From Acinetobacter tandoii DSM 14970 = CIP 107469 (GTDB lineage Bacteria > Pseudomonadota > Gammaproteobacteria > Pseudomonadales > Moraxellaceae): a stretch of DNA of 64,000 bases. Where the stretch lies: the NCBI RefSeq assembly GCF_000400735.1, contig NZ_KE007366.1:248001-312000 (forward strand). Direction: 5' to 3'. Position numbers and translations under genes: made by a program. How positions within the stretch are numbered: position 1 is the first letter of the stretch; each line of letters starts with the position of its first letter. Of this stretch, positions 54,823-63,684 are shown one piece after another. The notes beneath the pieces are model-generated. The model worked only from the letters and a program-made list of their open reading frames with translations. It was not told the origin of the DNA and did not search any database.

Positions 54823-56997
54823 TTGAACACTTGGCTTACTCGTCTGAAGCAAACCACTTATAACACCACTTTTATGTATAACGTGCGCATGATTATTGCG
54901 TTCGCAGGGACTGCATTTGTTCCCTATTTTTTAGACTATCAACTAGCCACCATCCCACTCACGCTGGGTGTTGTTGCCGCAGGTCTCAGTGATATTGATG
55001 ACCGCTTCTCGGTGCGTCTTTTAAATTTGGTTTATACCTATATCGGTTTTTTTGTTACAGCAACCTCTATTTATTTTCTTTTCCCGCACCCGATTCTATT
55101 CGCCATCGGGCTGATCATCTCTTGTATTGGCTTTATTTTATTGGGTTCTTTGGGTCGACGCTATGCCACCATTTCTTATGGTTGTTTGGTCATTTCCGTG
55201 TATTCCATGTTGGGCGTACATTTATTTGACCAATGGTATATGCAACCTTCGCTGCTGGTTGCAGGTGCCGCATGGTATGGCGTCATTTCTACCATCAGCT
55301 TCTTGTTATTCCCTGTGCGTCAGGTGCAAGACAAATTATCCGAATGCTATTCCTCTCTGGGCAATTTCCTCTTTGCCAAATCCAATCTATTTGATGTAGA
55401 CATGACCCCACAAAGCTACCAACAAAGCATGATTGATTTGTCGCTGGAAAATGGCAAATTGGTGGGCATTTTCAACGAAATGAAAACTGCCCTGCTCACT
55501 CGCTTAAAAGGTGACCGCGGTCAACGCGATACTCGACGCAGTTTACAATATTATTTTGTCGCACAAGATATCCATGAACGTGCAGATTCCGCCCATATTG
55601 ACTATCAAATTTTAACCAAGGTTTTTGAACACAGCGATATTCTATTTCGCTTCCAACGAATTTTGACTATTCAGGGTAAAGCCTGTAAAGATTTGAGCGA
55701 AAGCATCTTATTACGGAAAAACTATAAACATAACAAGCGTTTTAAACATTCTTTTCAAAACCTAAAGGTGTCTTTAGAAAAATTACGCGACGATAACCAT
55801 TACGATCCGATTTGGGTGAATGCCCTGTTCTCTTTATACCAAAACCTTAAGTCAATCGATGCACAACTGCGTAACTTGGAAACTGAACAAAATATCGTTT
55901 TTGATAAAAGTAAACAACTTGAAAACCAGCTTAAAGATGATGATCTTAAAGGTTGGGATGATATTGTCATCCGAATCAAACAACATCTTACACCTGAATC
56001 TGTGTTGTTCCGTCACGCTATCCGACTCTCAATTGTTTTACTGGTCGGCTATATTTTTGTACAAGTCACGCAGATTCAATACGGATACTGGATTATTCTA
56101 ACCGCATTATTTGTCTGCCAACCCAACTTTAATGCCACCAAACGCCGACTCCGTCTACGAGTCATCGGCACACTCATCGGAATCATCATTGGTGAAGCGG
56201 TGTTGTATTTTATTCCTTCGGTTGAAGGTCAGTTACTGCTGCTAGTTTTGAGTGGCGTGCTGTTTTTTGAATTACGCAGTAAACAGTATGCACAAGCGAC
56301 AGCTTTTATCACCATTTTGGCTTTAATTAATTTTAATTTAGATGGTCTTGGTTTTTCAGCCGCTGTACCTCGAATGATTGATACCTTGATCGGTTGTGCC
56401 TTGGCATGGTTAGGCGTGAGTTTTATTTTTCCAGATTGGAAATTCCGTCGGCTACCGCATAGTATTCAACGTAGCTTACAGGCGCAATGTGCCTACTTAA
56501 ATGAAGTGATTCAGCAATATAAACAAGGGCGTAATAATGGTCTGAATTATCGTGTCGTGCGACGTGCCGCACATAACACCGATGCCGATGTCGCCTCCCT
56601 GATTTCAACCCTTGCCACCGAACCCGACTTTGACCCTACGCAAAAAAGTCAGGCATTTGAGTTTCTTTGTTTGAATCACACCTTTTTGAGTTATATTGCG
56701 GCCCTCGGTGCACATCGTGCCCAAATCATAGATCCTGAAATTCTAAATTTACTCAGTCAGGCGCAGGAAGATATTCAAGGTGCATTACTGAAAGATGAAA
56801 TGCCCGATTTAACTGCACAAAATATGTTGCAAACCATTCGGCAGCGCCTCACACAAGATAAAAAAGAAGATCAATTGTCTTTGATTATTTTGCAGCAATT
56901 ATCGTTAATGTTCAGTATTTTGCAGCAATTGAGTCACCTCAAGCAAAACTTGAGCAATGAACGTGATGATCAGGCGACTGAGTTTGCATCTTTATAA
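54823..56997 (+). CDS. FUSC family membrane protein (YccS-like)
   Basis: A 724-aa inner-membrane protein with two blocks of about five to six hydrophobic segments (about 20-165 and 395-520), each followed by a cytoplasmic helical domain, as in the YccS/AaeB fusaric-acid-resistance-like family. The IQYGYWIILTALFVCQPNFNATKRR segment, split over TM and loop, is the FUSC signature. Role unproven; relatives are proposed efflux components. The start is TTG 54823, supported by AGGA 6 nt upstream; the nearest in-frame ATG would remove the first 17 residues. Confidence 0.85.
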   Translation: MNTWLTRLKQTTYNTTFMYNVRMIIAFAGTAFVPYFLDYQLATIPLTLGVVAAGLSDIDDRFSVRLLNLVYTYIGFFVTATSIYFLFPHPILFAIGLIISCIGFILLGSLGRRYATISYGCLVISVYSMLGVHLFDQWYMQPSLLVAGAAWYGVISTISFLLFPVRQVQDKLSECYSSLGNFLFAKSNLFDVDMTPQSYQQSMIDLSLENGKLVGIFNEMKTALLTRLKGDRGQRDTRRSLQYYFVAQDIHERADSAHIDYQILTKVFEHSDILFRFQRILTIQGKACKDLSESILLRKNYKHNKRFKHSFQNLKVSLEKLRDDNHYDPIWVNALFSLYQNLKSIDAQLRNLETEQNIVFDKSKQLENQLKDDDLKGWDDIVIRIKQHLTPESVLFRHAIRLSIVLLVGYIFVQVTQIQYGYWIILTALFVCQPNFNATKRRLRLRVIGTLIGIIIGEAVLYFIPSVEGQLLLLVLSGVLFFELRSKQYAQATAFITILALINFNLDGLGFSAAVPRMIDTLIGCALAWLGVSFIFPDWKFRRLPHSIQRSLQAQCAYLNEVIQQYKQGRNNGLNYRVVRRAAHNTDADVASLISTLATEPDFDPTQKSQAFEFLCLNHTFLSYIAALGAHRAQIIDPEILNLLSQAQEDIQGALLKDEMPDLTAQNMLQTIRQRLTQDKKEDQLSLIILQQLSLMFSILQQLSHLKQNLSNERDDQATEFASL

Positions 56998-57157
56998 TGA
57001 ATATCGAATTTTACAAATCATAGATTGGCTGGCGGGGCATCCAAAATTTTGCTGTTAAAAAAGCAGCAATTTCCCCGCAATACAATGCATTTATAACGTA
57101 TCAACCCTGACTATTTAATGCTAAACTTTCTCTAGTTTTAAATTTGCTCTTTTCACT

Positions 57158-57718
57158 ATGACCGCAAAAAATTTATACGCTTACACGCTACAACCTGTGA
57201 ACTACGAAATCTCTGAAGCTGAGCAACGCCATGCTCAGATGGTGATTTGGCGTAGTACCAATAAAATTAGCACCAAAGCATGGATGATTATGGGTGCCAT
57301 CGTAGCTCTTGCGATTGTGGGCATCATCTTATTAAAAAACTACTCAACTATTTTTTGCTGGGTGGCAATTGTCGGGGTGGCTTTATACCTTGCAATCCGC
57401 ACTTATGGCTTAGAGTGGTATGTTAAACGCAAAATGAATGAGTTTCCTGTTCAGGAAATTAAAGGTGTAAAACTGGGTGTACAACCTCACGGTATCGTGA
57501 TGCGCCAGCAAATGGGTATGCAAGAAGGCGTTGGTGCAATTGGCTGGAAAGACATTTATGAATGGTACAACACGCCAGAATTTATGTTGTTGAACTTTAA
57601 AGTAAAAGGTCAACAAGGTGCCTATATTTTACCTAAGCGCATGGACTCACGTAATTTCTCTTTTGAAACCATACGCAAGCATTTAAATGAATCTGTAGGT
57701 GAAGCGAAGAAAATCTAA
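57158..57718 (+). CDS. YcxB-like membrane protein
   Basis: A 186-aa protein with two membrane segments (about 43-61 and 66-82) and a C-terminal beta-rich domain ending with a YcxB-like motif (IGWKDIYEWYNTPEFMLL, YILPKRM, and F..IRKHL). The YcxB-like family has no established function. It has its own terminator and stands between the FUSC gene and the iron-regulated reductase gene. Confidence 0.7.
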   Translation: MTAKNLYAYTLQPVNYEISEAEQRHAQMVIWRSTNKISTKAWMIMGAIVALAIVGIILLKNYSTIFCWVAIVGVALYLAIRTYGLEWYVKRKMNEFPVQEIKGVKLGVQPHGIVMRQQMGMQEGVGAIGWKDIYEWYNTPEFMLLNFKVKGQQGAYILPKRMDSRNFSFETIRKHLNESVGEAKKI

Positions 57719-57733
57719 GCGACCCGATTCCTG

Positions 57734-57763
57734 AAAAGCCTTCTGAAATATGAAGGCTTTTTT
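57734..57763 (+). terminator. Terminator of the YcxB-like gene
   Basis: AAAAGCCTTC pairs with GAAGGCTTTT over an 8-nt loop, followed by more T. Confidence 0.88.
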
Positions 57764-57781
57764 ACAAAACCAATTAAAAAC

Positions 57782-57800
57782 GATAATGAGAATAAATATT
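57782..57800 (+). promoter_or_regulatory. Fur-box-like site
   Basis: GATAATGAGAATAAATATT matches the 19-bp Fur consensus GATAATGATAATCATTATC at 15 positions. It lies 80 bp before the reductase start; a TATAAT at 57837-57842 follows it. Confidence 0.6.
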
Positions 57801-57879
57801 ATCCTCAAAATCCACATTATCTGCCAAATCTTAAGTTATAATTTCGCCAATTTTTTGACACTTCCAACACTTGACCATC

Positions 57880-60489
57880 ATGTTGAAAAAAATATTTTTC
57901 CAAATTCATTGGTTTATGGGGATTACCGCTGGATTAATACTGTCCATTATGGGCGTGACTGGCGCTATTTATTCTTATGATCAGCAAATCCTTCAATGGA
58001 TCAATACGGATAGCTATGCTGTACAGGCGGAAAATCGAGATAAGCTTACACCAGCTGAACTCTATTTACATTTTCAGCAAGTCGATCCAAAGATCCAGAT
58101 TAATAGCATCACAATTGCGAAAGACCCGACAGCATCAAGCACGGTCAATATTGTCAAAGAAGGGGCACGACGCGGCTATAACATGATGGTCAACCCCTAC
58201 TCTGCTGAAGTTCTGCCAGAAATAAAAGGACAAGGTTTTTTCCAGTTTGTGCAGCAATTGCATCGTAATTTAACTGTCGGACCTATAGGTAAACAAATTA
58301 CGGCAGCGTGTACACTCATGCTGATTTTCTTTGTCCTGAGTGGATTATATTTACGCTGGCCCAAAAAACATTCGGTTAAACAATGGCTTTTTGTTAAGCC
58401 AAAACTCAAAGGTCGTAATTTCCTGTGGGACTTACATGCCGTAGTGGGTACATGGGTGGTGGTATTTTATTTACTAATGGCATGTACAGGACTTTACTGG
58501 TCTTATGATTGGTGGCGTAGTGGCATGTTTAAAGTGATGGGTGTGGAACAACCGAAACCAGAAATGCAAGGCGGTAAACCTGAAGGACAACGAGGCCCAC
58601 GTGGAGCGTCAGGTGAACACGCCTCACAAGGTCGTTCTCATAATGCCAATATACAAGCTGGGAGCAGTGCTGAGCTTAGTCCAGTACAAATGCAAACGGT
58701 ACTTTCACAAACTTGGACAGGTGTTCAAGCCAAACTAGGACATGACTACTCAACACTCACTTTAAACCTGCCTAAAAAAACAGATGGTCAAGTTGAACTT
58801 GTTTTTGTCGATCCAGTTCCACAACATGAACGAGCACGAAATAAAGCCGTCTATAATTATCAAACTGCAACCATACAAAATATTGAATTATATGCAGACA
58901 AAAAGCTCAATGAGAAAATCATGAGCAGTATGCTGCCCGTACACCGTGGTAGCTTCTTTGGGCCTGTATATCACTTCTTTGCCATGCTTGCTGCACTTGC
59001 AATGCCATTGTTCTTTGTCACTGGGTGGATGCTGTATCTTAAACGTCGTAAGCAGAAAAAATTAACCTTAGCAGCCCGTGTAAGCAATCACAGCATCACT
59101 GTAGATCCAAATGCAAAACCTTGGCTGATTGCTTATGCTTCCCAAACAGGTGTGGCTGAGCAGTTGGCTTGGCGTACAGCCACGAGTTTACAAGAGGCTC
59201 GCCAACCTGTTACGGTTAAAACGGTACAACAACTAACTCTTGAAGATCTGCAATCGGCTCAACAAATCTTGTTTGTTGCGAGTACCTACGGTACGGGAGA
59301 TGCACCTGATCTTGCTTCAGGTTTTGCTAAGAAAATACTGAACAGTAAAATAGATTTAAGCCATGTGCATTTTGCAGTATTGGCCTTAGGCTCCAAAGAA
59401 TATCCAGACAGTTATTGTAGCTTCGGACATGCCATTGCGGCTTGGCTTAAACAAAATCAAGCACACGCACTGTTCGACACCATAGAAGTCGATAATGCCA
59501 ACCCTGAAGATATACAGCGTTGGAATCACGCACTAGCAAAAAGTAGCAAGCTAGATTTACAAGCCATGCACATCGATAAAACGTTTGATCGATGGACATT
59601 AACCCAACGTGATTTATTGAACCCAAATAGTCTGGGTGCACCTGCATTTAATATCGAACTGCAAGCCCAGCATGAAGCACATTGGCAAGCGGGTGATATT
59701 GCCGAAATTCAACCCGGCAACAGTGCGAAGCGTATTGCTGAATTTATGGCGAAACATCAAATTTCCCCCCAAACTCAGGTGGAGTCCTTAGCCGTTTCAA
59801 TTGAGCAGGCATTATGGGATAAACAACTAAATACCGATGTTGAACCTTTTGCCAACATGGAACACCTACTTGAGCAACTACACACTTTAGCTTCACGCGA
59901 ATATTCCATTGCCAGTATTCCCTCGCAGCAAACACTACGTTTAGTGGTACGTCAGCAAAGTGATCATACGGGTGAACTTGGCTTAGGTTCGGGTTGGCTA
60001 ACAGCACATACTGAAATTGGTCAAGAGATTGCACTTCGTATTCGTAATAATGAGTCATTCCACCTCATTGATGACAATCGTCCAATCATTTGTATTGGTA
60101 ATGGCACAGGCATTGCAGGACTGATGAGTCTATTACATGCGCGTGTCCGTGCTGATTACACCCAAAACTGGCTGATCTTCGGTGAACGGCAACGAGAACA
60201 TGACTTTTTCTATCAAACTACGATTGAAGCGTGGCAAAACACAGGCATGTTAGAGCGTCTGGATTTGGCTTTCTCACGTGATCAAGCGGAAAAGGTCTAT
60301 GTACACCATGTTTTGCGTAATCAAGCAGCAGAGCTAATCTCATGGTTCAATCGTGGTGCAGTCATTTATGTCTGTGGTAGCATTCAGGGAATGGCCCAAG
60401 ATGTCGAGCATGCGCTCATCGACATTCTGGGTGAAAATACGGTAGAACAACTTCGTCATGAAGGGCGCTATCGTCGTGATGTATACTAA
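57880..60489 (+). CDS. PepSY-TM / flavodoxin / FNR fusion, probable ferric-siderophore reductase
   Basis: An 869-aa fusion. Residues 1-390: PepSY-TM domain with four membrane segments and several conserved His (HW in TM1, HRNL, DLHAVVG, HRGSFFGP) that may carry heme. About 415-555: flavodoxin domain (IAYASQTGVAEQ). About 575-869: FAD- and NADPH-binding domain like sulfite reductase flavoprotein (EYSIASIP, GTGIAGLMSLL, GERQREHDFFY, and the C-terminal GRYRRDVY). Electrons would pass from NADPH via FAD and FMN across the membrane. The Fur-like site suggests a role in periplasmic reduction of ferric siderophores. A glycine/glutamine-rich linker lies at 230-270. Start ATG 57880 preferred to TTG 57871. 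Confidence 0.85.
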   Translation: MLKKIFFQIHWFMGITAGLILSIMGVTGAIYSYDQQILQWINTDSYAVQAENRDKLTPAELYLHFQQVDPKIQINSITIAKDPTASSTVNIVKEGARRGYNMMVNPYSAEVLPEIKGQGFFQFVQQLHRNLTVGPIGKQITAACTLMLIFFVLSGLYLRWPKKHSVKQWLFVKPKLKGRNFLWDLHAVVGTWVVVFYLLMACTGLYWSYDWWRSGMFKVMGVEQPKPEMQGGKPEGQRGPRGASGEHASQGRSHNANIQAGSSAELSPVQMQTVLSQTWTGVQAKLGHDYSTLTLNLPKKTDGQVELVFVDPVPQHERARNKAVYNYQTATIQNIELYADKKLNEKIMSSMLPVHRGSFFGPVYHFFAMLAALAMPLFFVTGWMLYLKRRKQKKLTLAARVSNHSITVDPNAKPWLIAYASQTGVAEQLAWRTATSLQEARQPVTVKTVQQLTLEDLQSAQQILFVASTYGTGDAPDLASGFAKKILNSKIDLSHVHFAVLALGSKEYPDSYCSFGHAIAAWLKQNQAHALFDTIEVDNANPEDIQRWNHALAKSSKLDLQAMHIDKTFDRWTLTQRDLLNPNSLGAPAFNIELQAQHEAHWQAGDIAEIQPGNSAKRIAEFMAKHQISPQTQVESLAVSIEQALWDKQLNTDVEPFANMEHLLEQLHTLASREYSIASIPSQQTLRLVVRQQSDHTGELGLGSGWLTAHTEIGQEIALRIRNNESFHLIDDNRPIICIGNGTGIAGLMSLLHARVRADYTQNWLIFGERQREHDFFYQTTIEAWQNTGMLERLDLAFSRDQAEKVYVHHVLRNQAAELISWFNRGAVIYVCGSIQGMAQDVEHALIDILGENTVEQLRHEGRYRRDVY

Positions 60490-60507
60490 AAAGCAGTAGC
60501 ATAAAAT

Positions 60508-60539
60508 AAAAAACCGAGCTTAAATAGGCTCGGTTTTTT
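60508..60539 (+). terminator. Terminator of the PepSY fusion gene
   Basis: AAAAAACCGAGC pairs with GCTCGGTTTTTT over an 8-nt loop. Confidence 0.9.
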
Positions 60540-60621
60540 ATTCATCATTTTATTTATCCATTCCACAATACGTTTCATGTCATAAGCATTTATCTTCAAC
60601 ACATCAAACCAATCTAGAATT

Positions 60622-61407
60622 ATGCAATCAATACGATTAAAAAGACTATTCGCAGCAATTATTGGAACTGCACTCTTCCTAGATGGGGCTTATTTAATTA
60701 GTCTCAATAAGATTCATTTAGGTACTGTACTGCCGTTGTTAATTGGATCAGGACTGCTAGTCTTTGCACTTTTCTACCCTAAAATTCAACTCTTTGTTCA
60801 CCAAACTCGATACAGACATATCCTCTGGCGTATAGGTTGCTGGGGATTTTTGCTTTGGAGTACAAGCGTACTTTGCTTTTTTATCTATTTGCATCTAGCA
60901 AGCCAAAATAATGCTCAACTCACGCCTGTAAAAGTTATTATTGTTTTGGGAAGTGGTATCGAGCATGGTCAACCTTCTGCAACCTTAGCGCAGCGCTTAA
61001 ATCGAGCTGCCGTACTGGCAAAACAACAACCCAACATCCCCCTCATTATGACGGGCGGTTTAGATTTTCGAGAAAAATTCACTGAAGCAGAAGTAATGTC
61101 AAAGTACGTTCAGCAAAACTTCTCGATATCCCCTACTCGTATTTGGTTAGAAGACAAAAGCACCAGTACAGATTTAAATCTAAAGAACAGCAAACCCATT
61201 CTTGCTCAGCTCAATATTCAATTGAATGAACCTATTGCTATCGTTACCAGTGATTTCCATACCTTAAGAGCTGCTGCAATTGCCCATAAACAAGGCTATC
61301 GTCATATCATTACTGTAGCCGCGCCCACACCTTTAATTAACCGTTATAATTCATCGCTTAGAGAATATTTTGCTTATGGTAGTGGTTGGCTCTTAAATGA
61401 GTTTTAA
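60622..61407 (+). CDS. YdcF/DUF218 family protein
   Basis: A 261-aa inner-membrane protein: two or three hydrophobic segments in the first 95 residues, then a DUF218 domain with VIIVLGSGIEHGQPSATLAQRL, MTGG, STSTDLNLKNS and AIVTSDFHTLRAA. The layout resembles SanA/ElyC-type proteins linked to envelope maintenance; the biochemical role is not settled. Convergent with the DUF2750 gene, with only 3 bp between the stops. Confidence 0.85.
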   Translation: MQSIRLKRLFAAIIGTALFLDGAYLISLNKIHLGTVLPLLIGSGLLVFALFYPKIQLFVHQTRYRHILWRIGCWGFLLWSTSVLCFFIYLHLASQNNAQLTPVKVIIVLGSGIEHGQPSATLAQRLNRAAVLAKQQPNIPLIMTGGLDFREKFTEAEVMSKYVQQNFSISPTRIWLEDKSTSTDLNLKNSKPILAQLNIQLNEPIAIVTSDFHTLRAAAIAHKQGYRHIITVAAPTPLINRYNSSLREYFAYGSGWLLNEF

Positions 61408-61410
61408 GGA

Positions 61411-61872
61411 TTAATTCAGACGAATATGACGAGGAAGAGGAAGCTTCATGTCCTGAAACAACTCAGGTTTTTGCATATAGACTTGGTATAAATAGTTTTT
61501 TAAATCTAACAACAATTTCTCTGGCGCAACCAAGATATTTTGCCCCTCAGGCGTTAAGTCCAAAGAAATGGTGGTCTGTTCCTTTCTTAAATATGGAATC
61601 AGTTTTTCTACCAAATCTTTGAGGCTGATCTCTTTCAATTGATAATCTGCCCAATTGTCTCTAATCAACAATTTAGCTAAATTCTTATTTTGCCAAATTG
61701 CAAATGCACGTTGCCCTGTTGGGGTCGCACATAACGCCCAACCATCCTGATATAAAGCACTCACAGATCCTTGAGCAACCATGTTTTCAATAAATTGCTG
61801 ATAGATATTCTTCGCACTCGGGCTAGAATTATGACTTTTAGATGCAGCTTTACGCTGATAAGGATTTCTCAT
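61411..61872 (-). CDS. DUF2750 family protein
   Basis: A 153-aa soluble protein. The central block VSALYQDGWALCATPTGQRAFAIWQNKNLA, split by turns, and ISLKDLVEKLIPYLRKEQ match DUF2750 in order. Function unknown. A basic, serine-rich leader of about 20 residues precedes the domain. It lies just downstream of the tRNA array on the same strand and ends 3 bp from the convergent ydcF-like gene, so no terminator fits between them. Confidence 0.75.
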   Translation of the reverse strand: MRNPYQRKAASKSHNSSPSAKNIYQQFIENMVAQGSVSALYQDGWALCATPTGQRAFAIWQNKNLAKLLIRDNWADYQLKEISLKDLVEKLIPYLRKEQTTISLDLTPEGQNILVAPEKLLLDLKNYLYQVYMQKPELFQDMKLPLPRHIRLN

Positions 61873-61952
61873 ATCAATGATATATATTGAATTATTATTG
61901 AATAATAAATTCTATATAAAAGACTGAGTTTAAACAACATGAAGGAGATATA

Positions 61953-62028
61953 TGGTGGGCGCTGACGGGATCGAACCGCCGACATTCTGCTTGTAAGGCA
62001 GACGCTCTACCAACTGAGCTAAGCGCCC
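61953..62028 (-). tRNA. tRNA-Val(UAC), array member 8
   Basis: 76 nt, encoded CCA, anticodon loop CTTACAA giving UAC. Identical to the other three Val copies of the array; last in transcription order. Confidence 0.95.
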
Positions 62029-62122
62029 TGAAGAATAAAAATAGAGACCTATTTTTACAAAACCGAGATAAAGGTGCTTTATCTGGATTAAACATCTTAT
62101 TCAGGGAAATAAGATATTAAAA

Positions 62123-62199
62123 TGGCGCAGCGGACGGGGCTCGAACCCGCGACCCTCGGCGTGACAGGCCGATATTCTAACCAACTGAACTACCGCTGC
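62123..62199 (-). tRNA. tRNA-Asp(GUC), array member 7
   Basis: 77 nt, encoded CCA, anticodon loop CTGTCAC. The anticodon stem is of type TCGGC/GCCGA. Confidence 0.95.
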
Positions 62200-62242
62200 A
62201 ACACGGAATTCTTAAAACCAAATCCACAACATGTCAAAATTA

Positions 62243-62318
62243 TGGTGGGCGCTGACGGGATCGAACCGCCGACATTCTGCTTGTAAGGCAGACGCTCTAC
62301 CAACTGAGCTAAGCGCCC
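62243..62318 (-). tRNA. tRNA-Val(UAC), array member 6
   Basis: 76 nt, identical to the other Val copies. Confidence 0.95.
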
Positions 62319-62418
62319 TAAGGCATTAAAAATAGCATCACTATTTTTAGGATGCAAGATAAACACTAAGGATTATCTTTTAAAACACAGCTTGTCAAAC
62401 TGTTAAACTTCTCTGAAA

Positions 62419-62495
62419 TGGCGCAGCGGACGGGGCTCGAACCCGCGACCCCCGGCGTGACAGGCCGGTATTCTAACCAACTGAACTACCACTGC
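62419..62495 (-). tRNA. tRNA-Asp(GUC), array member 5, acceptor-stem variant
   Basis: 77 nt; anticodon stem of type CCGGC/GCCGG. Its 5' end reads GCAGTGG instead of GCAGCGG while the 3' strand is unchanged, so one C-G acceptor pair becomes G-U. Still a functional-looking cloverleaf. Confidence 0.92.
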
Positions 62496-62508
62496 ATCGC
62501 AAAGAATA

Positions 62509-62584
62509 TGGTGGGCGCTGACGGGATCGAACCGCCGACATTCTGCTTGTAAGGCAGACGCTCTACCAACTGAGCTAAGCGCCC
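62509..62584 (-). tRNA. tRNA-Val(UAC), array member 4
   Basis: 76 nt, identical to the other Val copies; only 13 bp from the neighbouring Asp gene. Confidence 0.95.
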
Positions 62585-62605
62585 TCAAAAGCTATTTTGT
62601 ATAAA

Positions 62606-62682
62606 TGGCGCAGCGGACGGGGCTCGAACCCGCGACCCTCGGCGTGACAGGCCGATATTCTAACCAACTGAACTACCGCTGC
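62606..62682 (-). tRNA. tRNA-Asp(GUC), array member 3
   Basis: 77 nt; anticodon stem TCGGC/GCCGA, same as member 7. Confidence 0.95.
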
Positions 62683-62732
62683 ACTTACACAATATCGCAT
62701 TTGTGGTACAAACAATTATTAAACTCATCAAG

Positions 62733-62809
62733 TGGCGCAGCGGACGGGGCTCGAACCCGCGACCCCCGGCGTGACAGGCCGGTATTCTAACCAACTGAAC
62801 TACCGCTGC
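62733..62809 (-). tRNA. tRNA-Asp(GUC), array member 2
   Basis: 77 nt; anticodon stem CCGGC/GCCGG, with the normal GCAGCGG acceptor strand. Confidence 0.95.
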
Positions 62810-62832
62810 ACTGAGAGTTTAACGTAAAGGCT

Positions 62833-62908
62833 TGGTGGGCGCTGACGGGATCGAACCGCCGACATTCTGCTTGTAAGGCAGACGCTCTACCAACTGAGCT
62901 AAGCGCCC
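62833..62908 (-). tRNA. tRNA-Val(UAC), array member 1
   Basis: 76 nt; first gene of the array, 27 bp after the -10 element of the promoter. Confidence 0.95.
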
Positions 62909-62935
62909 TTAACGTCTTCATCGTTTGTGTGGTGC

Positions 62936-62963
62936 ATTATAGAGAATCCTGACCGAGTGTCAA
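62936..62963 (-). promoter_or_regulatory. Strong promoter of the tRNA-Val/Asp array
   Basis: Minus strand: perfect TTGACA (62958-62963) and perfect TATAAT (62936-62941), 16-bp spacer, with AT-rich sequence upstream that could act as an UP element. It can drive all eight tRNA genes. Confidence 0.85.
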
Positions 62964-63136
62964 ACGCTTTTCTCACTGTTTTCATAATTTTATGTTTGAG
63001 TGATTAAAAAATAAGTGTTTTGCTATAAAAACAAGCAAATTCTGCAAGTTATTTCAAAAGTATGCGTATTTTTTACACATAGCCTCTATCTTTATTTTTA
63101 AACATTTTTAACGCCATAGATGAAAATGACGACGCT

Positions 63137-63643
63137 TTAACTTAAATTTAATGTTTGTTCCGAAATATAGACCAACGCATTTTCAGGAATCAGTTCAAAT
63201 AATTCGATGACATCTTGATTGCGCATGCGGATACAACCATGTGACATTGGAATACCCATGGGTTCGCTATCTGGTGTACCGTGAATATAAATATAACGAT
63301 TGAAGGTATCGCATCCCTCACCTTGATTAAACTGTGGCTCTAAACCAGCAAGCCATAAAATACGTGACAAGATCCAGTCACGTTCTGGAAATGCTGTGGC
63401 AAGCTCCAGATCATAAACCTCCCCTGTTTCTTTACGTGCAATAAAGACTGCATTAATTGGTGAAAACTCACCAAACTTTAACGCCACTTTGTGCCATCCT
63501 CTTGGTGTCTTGCCACTATTTTCTTGTTCACCAATCCCATTTTTACCCGATGAAATCACATAGAATTTATTATGCTTAGGCAGTTGCAAAGTCTGCTCTG
63601 CTAAATCGATTAAAATATCTGCTTGTTGTAATGAATATTGCAT
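63137..63643 (-). CDS. elsL: Cytoplasmic YkuD-family L,D-carboxypeptidase (ElsL-like)
   Basis: A 168-aa YkuD-domain protein with the catalytic motif HGTPDSEPMGIPMSHGCIRM (His and Cys at the usual spacing). It has no signal peptide or membrane segment (starts MQYSLQQADILIDL), so it is cytoplasmic. In A. baumannii a YkuD protein without export signal, ElsL, works as an L,D-carboxypeptidase in peptidoglycan recycling, removing terminal D-Ala from tetrapeptides and affecting beta-lactam susceptibility. Size and features fit that protein; a generic periplasmic L,D-transpeptidase is less likely. It lies 41 bp downstream of the ybaN-like gene. Confidence 0.82.
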   Translation of the reverse strand: MQYSLQQADILIDLAEQTLQLPKHNKFYVISSGKNGIGEQENSGKTPRGWHKVALKFGEFSPINAVFIARKETGEVYDLELATAFPERDWILSRILWLAGLEPQFNQGEGCDTFNRYIYIHGTPDSEPMGIPMSHGCIRMRNQDVIELFELIPENALVYISEQTLNLS

Positions 63644-63684
63644 TGAACTGTCCTAAAAAACGTGCAATTAGTTATGAGCATTAT

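Noticed and set aside
61895..62790. Frames of about 61-66 codons over the tRNA array and the plus-strand frame at 32477-32674
   Set aside because: They are translations of repeated tRNA genes, which often give spurious annotated proteins.
61953..62908. Regularly spaced repeats that could suggest a CRISPR array
   Set aside because: The repeats are 76-77 nt cloverleaf tRNA genes with encoded CCA, not short repeats with unique spacers.
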